Shown: positions 6,595-11,537, counted from the stretch's first letter. The stretch is DNA of 11,537 nucleotides from Candidatus Nomurabacteria bacterium (GCA_943354205.1 CALRBJ010000015.1:1-11537); one strand, 5' to 3'. The notes: a model not told the origin generated them from the letters alone. Made by a program: numbers and translations.

Positions 6595-7326
6595 ATGAAA
6601 ATTATCGGCAGAGGAACTATTATTGTTTTGTCCGTACTCGTATTGGGCACTGCTGGAGTATGTTTCGCAATAAAAAAAGAACCAGTAAAAGTTCCACCTG
6701 CTCCAACCCTTTCTACTCCGCCGCCGGGGTGCGACAAACCAGCCACAGAATTTCCCGATGAATTTTTGGCCAATGTAAATCATGCCAATGCTCTGCCGGA
6801 AGGCTATGTCCCGCCTGATTTACGCCCATTATACAAGCTCGGTTTTACTCCAGAGATGTGTTTGCGCACTGTGGCCGTACCCGACCTGTCTTTTATGATA
6901 AAGGCGGCCAAGGTCGATGGGCTCACTCTAAAAGTAGTTTCTGGTTTTCGTAGCATGGCGCGGCAAACTCAAATTTTAAATCAAGTAAAAAAAATAAAAG
7001 GCGACAAAGCCTATGAAAGCGTGGCGATTCCTGGACACTCCGAGCACCAGCTAGGCCTAGCGGTCGATATTTCTGGCGCATCACTTAAATATTCTCTACC
7101 AACCAAAACCTTCGAACTCTCTCCCGAGGGCAAATGGCTCGAAGCCAATTCATACAAATACGGTTTCATCGAAAGCTATCCGAAGGGAAAAGAATCCATC
7201 ACTGGCTACATTTATGAGCCGTGGCATTATCGCTATGTAGGCATAGAAATGGCGCAAAAGATCCGCGACTCCGGTCTGACCATCCAAGAATTTCTTTCTC
7301 TTCCTTCTGATAAAGAATCAAAATAA
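6595..7326 (+). CDS. VanY-like D-alanyl-D-alanine carboxypeptidase (peptidase family M15)
   Basis: This zinc enzyme trims the terminal D-Ala from peptidoglycan stem peptides. The 243 residues start with a basic tip and a hydrophobic segment (~8-25). Cys23 follows in VLGTAGVC, only loosely like a lipobox, so this is more likely a membrane anchor or signal. A Pro-rich linker (~29-45) comes next, then the M15B domain at ~75-235. Motifs are SGFRS (116-120), SEHQLGLAVD with zinc ligands His151 and Asp158, and EPWHYRYVG with catalytic Glu208 and zinc ligand His211, so all active-site residues are present. It acts outside the membrane on the wall. In a CPR cell it could remodel the cell's own wall or a host's; the sequence does not decide. 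It is transcribed divergently from the tRNA-fMet unit. No Shine-Dalgarno. Confidence 0.93.
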   Translation: MKIIGRGTIIVLSVLVLGTAGVCFAIKKEPVKVPPAPTLSTPPPGCDKPATEFPDEFLANVNHANALPEGYVPPDLRPLYKLGFTPEMCLRTVAVPDLSFMIKAAKVDGLTLKVVSGFRSMARQTQILNQVKKIKGDKAYESVAIPGHSEHQLGLAVDISGASLKYSLPTKTFELSPEGKWLEANSYKYGFIESYPKGKESITGYIYEPWHYRYVGIEMAQKIRDSGLTIQEFLSLPSDKESK

Positions 7327-7328
7327 CT

Positions 7329-7357
7329 TTGCAAAAAGGTCTAAAATTGATTAGTAT
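7329..7357 (+). promoter_or_regulatory. Possible promoter of the tRNA-Thr - prfB unit
   Basis: TTGCAA (7329-7334), a 17-nt spacer and TAGTAT (7352-7357, 4 of 6 to consensus) lie upstream of the tRNA-Thr pair. A heptamer-repeat remnant lies between this site and the first tRNA, so the real promoter could also be inside that A+T-rich stretch. Confidence 0.35.
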
Positions 7358-7375
7358 GTGTTTTGTTTGAGGGTC

Positions 7376-7411
7376 TAATTCGTAATTCTTAATTACTAAT
7401 TTTTAATTAAT
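7376..7411. repeat. Degenerate GAATTAC-type repeat upstream of tRNA-Thr
   Basis: TAATTCGTAATTC (7376-7388) is the exact reverse complement of 13 nt from the gatA heptamer array. The following bases to ~7411 are decayed variants made of AATT and TTAATTA blocks. Confidence 0.6.
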
Positions 7412-7414
7412 TCC

Positions 7415-7487
7415 GCCGTTATAGCTCAGGTAGTAGAGCACGATATTGGTAATATCGAGGTCAACAGTGCAAATCTGTTTAACGGCT
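7415..7487 (+). tRNA. tRNA-Thr (GGU) with A18 and G55
   Basis: A 73-nt cloverleaf with a perfect acceptor (GCCGTTA/TAACGGC), anticodon stem CGATA/TATCG, loop TTGGTAA giving GGU, and T-stem AACAG/CTGTT. The T-loop is TGCAAAT, so position 55 (base 7469) is G instead of the near-universal U. The D-loop AGGTAGTA puts A at position 18 (base 7432). The discriminator is U73; CCA is not encoded and CAA follows. All stems are intact, so this looks functional rather than decayed. Confidence 0.92.
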
Positions 7488-7497
7488 CAATGTTTTT

Positions 7498-7570
7498 GCC
7501 GATGTAGCTCAGGCAGTAGAGCAACACTTTCGTAAAGTGTGGGTCGACAGTGCAAGTCTGTCCATCGGCT
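7498..7570 (+). tRNA. tRNA-Thr (CGU) with A18 and G55
   Basis: A 73-nt cloverleaf with acceptor GCCGATG/CATCGGC, anticodon stem ACACT/AGTGT, loop TTCGTAA giving CGU, and T-stem GACAG/CTGTC. The T-loop TGCAAGT again has G55 (7552), and the D-loop AGGCAGTA again has A18 (7515), as in the tRNA 10 nt upstream. The discriminator is U73; CAA follows. The prfB start codon is 9 nt downstream. Confidence 0.92.
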
Positions 7571-7579
7571 CAAAATATT

Positions 7580-8461
7580 ATGCAAGACTCAAATGAAATA
7601 GAAAAAAAGATTTTGGAGATTGAAGAGGCAATGAACGCTCCGGACTTTTGGAATGACAAAGAAAAAGCGCAAAGTACTTTGCGCGAACTGGCAGAGCTGA
7701 AACAAAAAAAAGAAGGCGCGCTGGCTTTTGATCGGGGGAGCGCTATCATGACCATCATCTCGGGCGCGGGTGGGGAAGACGCCGAGGATTTCGCCCGCAT
7801 GCTTCTCTCAATGTATTTAAAATATTTTTCTCGTAAAAACTTTTCATATAAAATTCTCCACGAAAATGTAAACGATGGCGGGGGCTATCGCAACATCACT
7901 TTAGAAATAGAATCTAAGAATAGTTATGGAACTCTCAAACACGAGAGCGGTGTGCACCGCCTGGTGCGCGTGTCGCCCTTCAATGCCAAAGGCAAACGCA
8001 ATACTTCCTTTGCGCTGGTGGAAGTCATTCCCAAAATTCCAAAGACTGCTATGCCGGAATTGAACGAAGCCGAAGTAGAGCTCGACTTTGCCAAAGCTGG
8101 CGGCCCGGGCGGGCAAAATGTAAACAAACGCGAGACTGCAGTACGCGCTACCCACACACCGACGGGCATGACCGTGCTCGTGCGCGAAGAGCGCAGCCAG
8201 GAGCAAAACCGCGAGCGCGCGATGGAGATTCTTCGCGGGAAGCTTTTCAAAAAAGCGGAAGATGAGCGCAAAACTTTATCAGAAAGTCTTCATATTTCCA
8301 AAACCATGGAGATAGAATGGGGTAATCAAATCCGCAATTACGTTCTCCACCCCTACAAACTGGTTAAAGACCTCCGCACCGGAGTAGAAACCGTCGATGT
8401 AAAAGGCGTGCTCGACGAAGGCGATTTAGACGCTTTCATCGAAGCGGAGAAGAAGTTGTAA
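7580..8461 (+). CDS. prfB: Peptide chain release factor 2 with shortened domain 1
   Basis: RF2 recognises UAA and UGA and triggers peptide release on the ribosome. The tripeptide anticodon SPF is at 132-134 (VRVSPFNAKGKRNTSF), the GGQ motif at 177-179 (AGGPGGQNVNK), and the family C-terminus (IEWGNQIRNYVL, KDLRTGVET) is intact. From ATG 7580 the protein has 293 residues against ~365 in E. coli. Nearly all the loss is in the N-terminal helical domain: only PDFWNDKEKAQ and a short helix precede SGAGGEDAEDF. There is no programmed frameshift site. A GTG at 7550 would start inside tRNA-Thr and is not credible. The gene sits 9 nt after tRNA-Thr(CGU), with no Shine-Dalgarno and no promoter between, so it is probably cotranscribed with the tRNAs. 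A deletion in the domain that contacts the ribosomal stalk region is the oddity. Confidence 0.95.
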   Translation: MQDSNEIEKKILEIEEAMNAPDFWNDKEKAQSTLRELAELKQKKEGALAFDRGSAIMTIISGAGGEDAEDFARMLLSMYLKYFSRKNFSYKILHENVNDGGGYRNITLEIESKNSYGTLKHESGVHRLVRVSPFNAKGKRNTSFALVEVIPKIPKTAMPELNEAEVELDFAKAGGPGGQNVNKRETAVRATHTPTGMTVLVREERSQEQNRERAMEILRGKLFKKAEDERKTLSESLHISKTMEIEWGNQIRNYVLHPYKLVKDLRTGVETVDVKGVLDEGDLDAFIEAEKKL

Positions 8462-8494
8462 AAATAAAAATCCGCCTCGTTCCCGAAGCGGATT
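8462..8494 (-). terminator. Intrinsic terminator of the minus-strand membrane protein gene
   Basis: AATCCGC (8469-8475) pairs with GCGGATT (8488-8494). Inside, a C/A mismatch is followed by TCG/CGA and a TTCC loop. On the minus strand the stem is followed by a T-rich tract (TTTTTATTTTT). On the plus strand an A-run follows, so it is a poor terminator for prfB. Confidence 0.75.
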
Positions 8495-8514
8495 AAAAAT
8501 AATACCACCGACTG

Positions 8515-9006
8515 CTAGACATCCCAAACAATCAATTTTTTTCTTTGAGCTAATATTGCGCGTAATCCGATTGTGGTTATTGCGACAGCAATAATTATGT
8601 AATGAGCCGTCTGATTTTTCTGGTCTATCCAAACATGAAATCTTCTTTGCAATTCTTCTTGAGATAGGTAAGGATTATAATCGAAATCCATACCATATGA
8701 AATGCCTGTCATAACCACGGCTATAAGAATTCCAGCAATAAATATTCCACAACCGATTATAAATAAAGGCATACCCTTAGGAACTGTCATGTTTGGCATC
8801 TTGAAGTTTGCCAAGGCTGCGCATATACATATAGATGCCAAGCAAAGAAGTATGATTCCAAGGCCTAAAGCAATGAGCTGCCAAAAATCTTCTGCAGGCA
8901 AATTGATAATTTCTTTTTGAGACAATACATTCCCAACAATACATAAGAGTATAAAGGCAAATGTCCATATGCCAATGCGTTGGATAACAAGAGATATTTT
9001 TTTCAT
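8515..9006 (-). CDS. Four-helix integral membrane protein of unknown function
   Basis: The 163-residue protein has hydrophobic segments at ~11-28, 42-66, 78-101 and 135-152, the last two separated by a polar loop (SQEELQRRFHVWIDQKNQ). Several Cys (22, 60, 62, 86) lie in the membrane. No known family is recognised. The start at 9006 (MKKISLVIQR) is preferred because a consensus promoter lies ~50 nt upstream. A longer frame that starts at 9174 would begin inside the adjacent palindromic element, upstream of that promoter. The transcript ends at the hairpin ~20 nt past the stop. It is divergent from ftsE. No Shine-Dalgarno is seen. Confidence 0.75.
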   Translation of the reverse strand: MKKISLVIQRIGIWTFAFILLCIVGNVLSQKEIINLPAEDFWQLIALGLGIILLCLASICICAALANFKMPNMTVPKGMPLFIIGCGIFIAGILIAVVMTGISYGMDFDYNPYLSQEELQRRFHVWIDQKNQTAHYIIIAVAITTIGLRAILAQRKKLIVWDV

Positions 9007-9025
9007 GGTTGAAAGTTTTTTAAGG

Positions 9026-9045
9026 AGATGGCGGAAGTGCCATTT
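9026..9045 (-). promoter_or_regulatory. Hairpin in the 5' untranslated region of the membrane protein gene
   Basis: ATGGC and GCCAT pair around a 6-nt loop, extended by an A-U and a G-U pair. It lies between the predicted transcription start (~9048) and the ATG at 9006. This is the only gene here with a clear structured leader. Confidence 0.45.
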
Positions 9046-9054
9046 CTGGAGGGT

Positions 9055-9083
9055 AGTATAGCACTTTTGGGGTGGTTTGTCAA
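9055..9083 (-). promoter_or_regulatory. Consensus promoter of the minus-strand membrane protein gene
   Basis: On the minus strand TTGACA (9083-9078, perfect), a 17-nt spacer and TGCTATACT (TATACT 9060-9055, extended -10). It is the best sigma-70-type promoter in the window and gives a ~42-nt leader. Confidence 0.8.
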
Positions 9084-9110
9084 TGTTGAAAAAGTGTTGT
9101 GAAATAAAGG

Positions 9111-9276
9111 TCAAACCCCCTATAATCCCCCTTGTCAGGGGGATTTGAAATGCGAACAGATATATACTCTGCATTCCACCCCTCTACTAAATTTAGGAGA
9201 GGGGTCTACTTGCTTGGTGAAGCAAGAGGGGGTGAGGTTTCCTCCCATGACAAGGGGAGGGTAGGGAGGGGTTTGA
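9111..9276. mobile_element. MITE-like palindromic element with terminal inverted repeats
   Basis: The ~166-bp block is bounded by imperfect inverted repeats: 9111-9137 starts TCAAACCCC and ends CCCCTTGTCA, and 9248-9276 is its reverse complement over ~27-29 nt with a few mismatches. Inside are two more hairpins: ACCCCTCT/AGAGGGGT (9178-9185/9198-9205) around CTAAATTTAG, and CTTGCTT/AAGCAAG (9209-9215/9220-9226). It is G/C-run-rich in an A+T-rich gap, has no credible gene, and sits between two divergent promoters. No clear target duplication is seen, so the insertion mechanism is open. Confidence 0.65.
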
Positions 9277-9299
9277 TTTTTAATGACGAAATCCCAGTA

Positions 9300-9308
9300 T
9301 GCTATAAT
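9300..9308 (+). promoter_or_regulatory. Extended -10 element of ftsE
   Basis: TGCTATAAT (TATAAT 9303-9308) lies 12 nt before the ftsE ATG, giving a leader of only ~5-6 nt. No good -35 is seen at 16-18 nt; the extended TG may compensate. Confidence 0.55.
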
Positions 9309-9320
9309 ACCCTTACTTCA

Positions 9321-10001
9321 ATGATTAATTTCCAAAAAGTTTCAAAAGTATATCCAAAAGGTTCCGTTTCGCTCGAGGATGTCACTCTGTCTATAAATCC
9401 TGGAGAATTTGTGTCTGTCGTCGGCCACTCCGGCGCGGGCAAGACTACCCTCATAAAGCTCATTTTAGCCGAGGAGCGAGCCACTTCGGGCGAAGTTTTT
9501 TTCGAGAATTTAAATGTCGGCCGGCTTCACAATGGCGAGCTGACCAAGCTCCGCCGAAAAATCGGCGTGGTCTTTCAAGATTTTAAATTGCTTCCAAACA
9601 AAACCGCCTACGAAAATATCGCTTTTGCCATGGAGAGCGCCGGCAAGACCGATGAAGAAATCATTTCCTCCGTGCCGCATGTGCTCGAGCTTGTGGACTT
9701 GGCCGAGAAGCATGCAAACTTTCCGCACCAAATGTCGGGCGGGGAAAAGCAACGCCTGGCCATTGCTCGCGCCATCATAAACGAACCCGAGCTCATCATC
9801 GCCGACGAGCCTACCGGCAATCTGGACCCAGTCAATACTTATGAAGTGGTCCAGATTTTGAAAAAGATAAATGATTTGGGCACCACAGTGATTTTGACCA
9901 CACACAATAAAGGCGTGGTAGATTCCATCGGCAAGCGGGTCATCACCCTCGAGAAAGGCAAGCTCGTGCGCGACAGCAAAGAGGGCAAATATGTATTATA
10001 A
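9321..10001 (+). CDS. ftsE: Cell division ATP-binding protein FtsE
   Basis: FtsE is the ABC ATPase of the FtsEX complex, which couples the division ring to activation of wall hydrolases. The 226 residues match the family. Walker A GHSGAGKT is at 35-42, the Q-loop Gln86 is in VVFQDFKLL, the signature MSGGE is at 138-142 (Met for the usual Leu), Walker B LIIADEP is at 158-164, D-loop GNLDP at 166-170 and H-loop His195. The ATG at 9321 gives MINFQKVSKVYP, the usual FtsE beginning. A longer frame from 9132 runs through the palindromic element and is an artefact. ftsX follows after 23 nt. No Shine-Dalgarno. Confidence 0.95.
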   Translation: MINFQKVSKVYPKGSVSLEDVTLSINPGEFVSVVGHSGAGKTTLIKLILAEERATSGEVFFENLNVGRLHNGELTKLRRKIGVVFQDFKLLPNKTAYENIAFAMESAGKTDEEIISSVPHVLELVDLAEKHANFPHQMSGGEKQRLAIARAIINEPELIIADEPTGNLDPVNTYEVVQILKKINDLGTTVILTTHNKGVVDSIGKRVITLEKGKLVRDSKEGKYVL

Positions 10002-10024
10002 TTAAAACGTAAATAAAATATCGT

Positions 10025-10948
10025 ATGATTTGGATAGATATAAAAAGAATAATACGCTCTGGGTGGACAAACTTTAAAAGGAGCGTTTTCGTGTCTATCG
10101 CCTCTGTCCTAGTTTTCACCATCACCCTCTCAGTCGTCACCTCGCTCATCTTTTTGCAGGCCACACTGCACAATAGTTTGAATCAAATAAAAGACAAAGT
10201 GGATGTGACCGTTTATTTCACCACCAAGGCATCCGAACCGGAAATACTTTCATACAAAAATTCTTTGGAAAAACTTTCCGAAGTGGAAAATGTTTCTTAT
10301 ACTTCAGCGGCTCAAGCGCTCCAAAATTTCCGCGATCGTCATGCCGATGATTATCTGACCATCGAAGCTTTGGACGAATTGCCCGACAATCCTTTGGGCG
10401 CCACGCTAGATATAAAAGCCAAAGATCCCACGCAGTACGAGAGCATCGCCAAATATCTAGGTGCAAACGATGCCCTCGATACTTCGGGCGCTAGTTTGAT
10501 TTACAAAGTAAATTACAATCAAAACAAAATGGTCATTGACCGCTTGAATTCACTCATCGCCGGCGCGCAAAAATTAGGCTTCCTCGTCACCCTGATCCTC
10601 GTCCTCATCTCTATCATGATTACCTTCAACACCATCCGCCTGACCATTCACATGGCTCGGGAAGAAATCGGCGTCATGCGCCTGGTGGGTGCGGCGAACC
10701 GCTATATCCGCGGGCCGTTTATGGTAGAAGGCATCATCTACGGGGTAGTGGCCTCGGTTCTGACCATGCTTATCTTCCTACCCGTCACTATTTGGCTGGG
10801 CTCGCACATGAGCGCATTCCTTGGCCTCAACCTCTATCACTATTACATCTCAAATCTCTTCCAGATATTGATTATTCTCCTCGGTTCGGGCATACTCCTC
10901 GGAGCGGTCTCGGCCTTCATCGCCACCCGCAGTTATCTCAATAAATAA
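10025..10948 (+). CDS. ftsX: Cell division protein FtsX
   Basis: FtsX is the membrane partner of FtsE and relays ATP hydrolysis to murein hydrolases outside the membrane. The 307 residues show the family topology: a cytosolic N-terminus, TM1 at ~20-44, a large extracellular domain at ~46-180 (VDVTVYF, DELPDNPLGATLDIKAKDP), then TM2 ~183-204, TM3 ~233-257 and TM4 ~276-301. The conserved cytosolic loop REEIGVMRLVGAANRYIRGPF lies between TM2 and TM3. It forms an operon with ftsE. No Shine-Dalgarno is visible. The hydrolase activated by this FtsX is unknown; the nearby M15 carboxypeptidase is not a known partner class. Confidence 0.93.
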   Translation: MIWIDIKRIIRSGWTNFKRSVFVSIASVLVFTITLSVVTSLIFLQATLHNSLNQIKDKVDVTVYFTTKASEPEILSYKNSLEKLSEVENVSYTSAAQALQNFRDRHADDYLTIEALDELPDNPLGATLDIKAKDPTQYESIAKYLGANDALDTSGASLIYKVNYNQNKMVIDRLNSLIAGAQKLGFLVTLILVLISIMITFNTIRLTIHMAREEIGVMRLVGAANRYIRGPFMVEGIIYGVVASVLTMLIFLPVTIWLGSHMSAFLGLNLYHYYISNLFQILIILLGSGILLGAVSAFIATRSYLNK

Positions 10949-10968
10949 TTGTCAGATCGTCCCTCGGC

Positions 10969-10987
10969 CGTAGCCCAGCCCACTACG
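10969..10987. repeat. Inverted repeat downstream of ftsX
   Basis: CGTAG (10969-10973) and CTACG (10983-10987) flank CCCAGCCCA. GCCCA and TGGGC nearby allow alternative folds. This G+C-rich 50 nt ends in the tRNA-Gln fragment. It has no T-run, so it is not a clear terminator. Confidence 0.4.
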
Positions 10988-11001
10988 TCCTATGGGCGAG
11001 G

Positions 11002-11019
11002 CTAATGGTAGGATGCAAC
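11002..11019 (+). repeat. Partial copy of tRNA-Gln (18 nt) before the GIY-YIG gene
   Basis: CTAATGGTAGGATGCAAC is identical to 11283-11300, the part of tRNA-Gln from the D-stem to the start of the anticodon stem. The flanking acceptor and anticodon sequences are absent, so it is a fragment, not a second tRNA. It also supplies AGGA 10 nt before the GIY-YIG ATG, the only Shine-Dalgarno-like spacing in the window. Confidence 0.85.
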
Positions 11020-11023
11020 CCAA

Positions 11024-11269
11024 ATGCATATAGTTTACATACTAAAAAGCTTGAAAGATGATAAATTGTATATTGGTTGCACCAGCAATCTTGAAAAAAG
11101 GTTAAAGATGCACAATGATGGTCACGTTTTTTCAACAAAAAGTCGTCGTCCATTTGAACTTATTTATCATGAAAAATATGAAGATAAGTATGAAGCTTAC
11201 AGAATGGAAAAATTTTATAAGACAGCAAAAGGTAAGAAGTTGTTAAAAGAAAAAATTAATAGTATTTAA
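11024..11269 (+). CDS. Single-domain GIY-YIG nuclease-like protein
   Basis: The 81-residue protein is one GIY-YIG domain. The motif is VYI (4-6)...LYIG (15-18), with the catalytic Arg26 in LEKRLKMHNDG, His30 and Asn31, and the metal-binding Glu62 in AYRMEKFYKTAKGKKLL. It matches the small YhbQ/COG2827-type proteins that are abundant in CPR genomes; in homing endonucleases the same domain nicks DNA. The gene is visibly A+T-richer than ftsX upstream. It ends 2 nt before tRNA-Gln and begins 4 nt after an 18-nt piece of that tRNA, which suggests insertion at the tRNA gene. Whether it is mobile or a resident repair nuclease cannot be settled from one copy. Confidence 0.85.
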   Translation: MHIVYILKSLKDDKLYIGCTSNLEKRLKMHNDGHVFSTKSRRPFELIYHEKYEDKYEAYRMEKFYKTAKGKKLLKEKINSI

Positions 11270-11271
11270 AT

Positions 11272-11342
11272 TGCCGGATCATCTAATGGTAGGATGCAAC
11301 TCTCTGAAAGTTGTCATCTTGGTTCGAATCCAAGTCCGGCAG
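11272..11342 (+). tRNA. tRNA-Gln (CUG)
   Basis: A 71-nt cloverleaf. The acceptor TGCCGGA/TCCGGCA begins with the U1-A72 pair typical of bacterial tRNA-Gln, the anticodon stem is CAACT/AGTTG, the loop CTCTGAA gives CUG, T-stem CTTGG/CCAAG encloses TTCGAAT, and the discriminator is G73. CCA is not encoded (CCC follows). Its presence with GatCA fits the indirect Glu-to-Gln route. Confidence 0.95.
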
Positions 11343-11360
11343 CCCTGTTTGCAAATGAGC

Positions 11361-11478
11361 ATTTTTGCCAAAATTCGGAGCGTCGCAAAGCGACGCGACG
11401 GGGGTTTCCGCCAGAATTCGCCAAGGGTTTTTGAAATCCAAAAGGAGCGAGCGGGACGCGAGGCGGGGGTTCGAGCCA
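11361..11478 (+). repeat. Imperfect tandem duplication in the noncoding tail
   Basis: Two units of ~50-55 nt share an order of landmarks: TTTTTG, AAA, GGAGCG, GACGCGA, a run of CGGGGGTT, then GCCA. The first is ~11361-11413 and the second ~11429-11478. A perfect hairpin GCGTCGC-AAA-GCGACGC (11380-11396) is in the first unit only. No gene is supported in 11343-11537. Confidence 0.55.
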
Positions 11479-11486
11479 ATCTTTTT

Positions 11487-11518
11487 AAGAAAATCTCTTT
11501 TAGCTTCGAGATTTTCTT
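11487..11518. repeat. 11-bp perfect inverted repeat
   Basis: AAGAAAATCTC (11487-11497) pairs with GAGATTTTCTT (11508-11518) around a 10-nt loop. A second, mutually exclusive pairing GCTTC/GAAGC (11503-11507/11521-11525) overlaps it. No T-run follows, so a terminator role is unsure. Confidence 0.6.
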
Positions 11519-11537
11519 CGGAAGCGATAATTAAGGC

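Noticed and set aside
7415..7570. tRNA-Thr genes as pseudogenes
   Set aside because: All stems pair perfectly, anticodons are sound, and both differ from the norm in the same two interacting positions, which decay would not produce.
7550..7579. GTG start for prfB
   Set aside because: It lies within the T-arm of tRNA-Thr(CGU); ATG 7580 gives a sensible beginning.
7580..7700. Programmed +1 frameshift of prfB
   Set aside because: The frame is open from the start, and no CTT-TGA-C site with an upstream SD-like stimulator is seen.
9007..9174. Upstream extension of the minus-strand membrane protein (56 residues)
   Set aside because: It starts inside the palindromic element and upstream of the consensus promoter at 9055-9083, so the transcript cannot contain it.
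9132..9320. Upstream in-frame extension of ftsE (63 residues)
   Set aside because: It is translated from the MITE-like palindrome and lies before the -10 box; FtsE proteins begin as MINFQKVSKVYP does.
11271..11534. Open frame of 87 codons through tRNA-Gln
   Set aside because: It overlaps the whole tRNA and the repeats, with no family resemblance; it is an artefact of a G+C-rich repeat tail.
1..11537. CRISPR array or defence island
   Set aside because: No regularly spaced repeats and no cas or restriction genes; the heptamer array is only 28 nt.

Overview
The window most likely comes from a Patescibacteria/CPR genome of the Parcubacteria type. This rests on gene style, since no 16S rRNA is present. 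The signs are a release factor 2 with a minimal N-terminal domain, gatC-gatA without gatB next to it, a LigA with small deviations, a one-domain GIY-YIG protein, an HTH protein of a kind common in CPR genomes, tRNA genes without encoded CCA, and almost no Shine-Dalgarno sequences. The standard bacterial code fits: RF2 is present and no gene needs UGA to be read as an amino acid.

Layout on the + strand. 1-105 is the Gly/Ser-rich end of a truncated gene. It is followed by ligA (117-2159), a small membrane-anchored surface protein with two beta-sandwich repeats (2205-3092), gatC (3129-3407), gatA (3418-4848) and a membrane-anchored HEPN-like protein (4866-5441), closed by a bidirectional terminator. 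The next block is on the minus strand. It reads tRNA-fMet, an HTH/LAGLIDADG-like gene whose stop codon lies inside the next tRNA, tRNA-Met(CAU) and tRNA-Asp, ending at the same terminator. Back on the + strand are a VanY-like D,D-carboxypeptidase (6595-7326), two tandem tRNA-Thr genes and prfB, which starts 9 nt after the second tRNA. A four-helix membrane protein lies on the minus strand (8515-9006). It is separated from ftsE-ftsX (9321-10948) by a MITE-like palindromic element. The right end holds a GIY-YIG gene sandwiched between an 18-nt copy of part of tRNA-Gln and the intact tRNA-Gln(CUG), then a repeat-rich noncoding tail.

How the genes fit together. Most are housekeeping: DNA joining (LigA), Gln-tRNA/Asn-tRNA amidation (GatCA with tRNA-Gln), translation start and stop (fMet tRNA, RF2), and wall remodelling linked to division (FtsEX, VanY). 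Laid over these are small mobile-looking elements that prefer tRNA genes and intergenic gaps.

The points most worth a second look are these. Both tRNA-Thr genes carry A18 and G55 in place of the near-universal G18-psi55 elbow pair. Five of six tRNAs are followed directly by CAA. Two putative selfish genes overlap or copy tRNA sequence. LigA has Ser in place of the motif IV Lys. Promoter -10 boxes sit about 6-7 nt before start codons, which suggests leaderless mRNAs.
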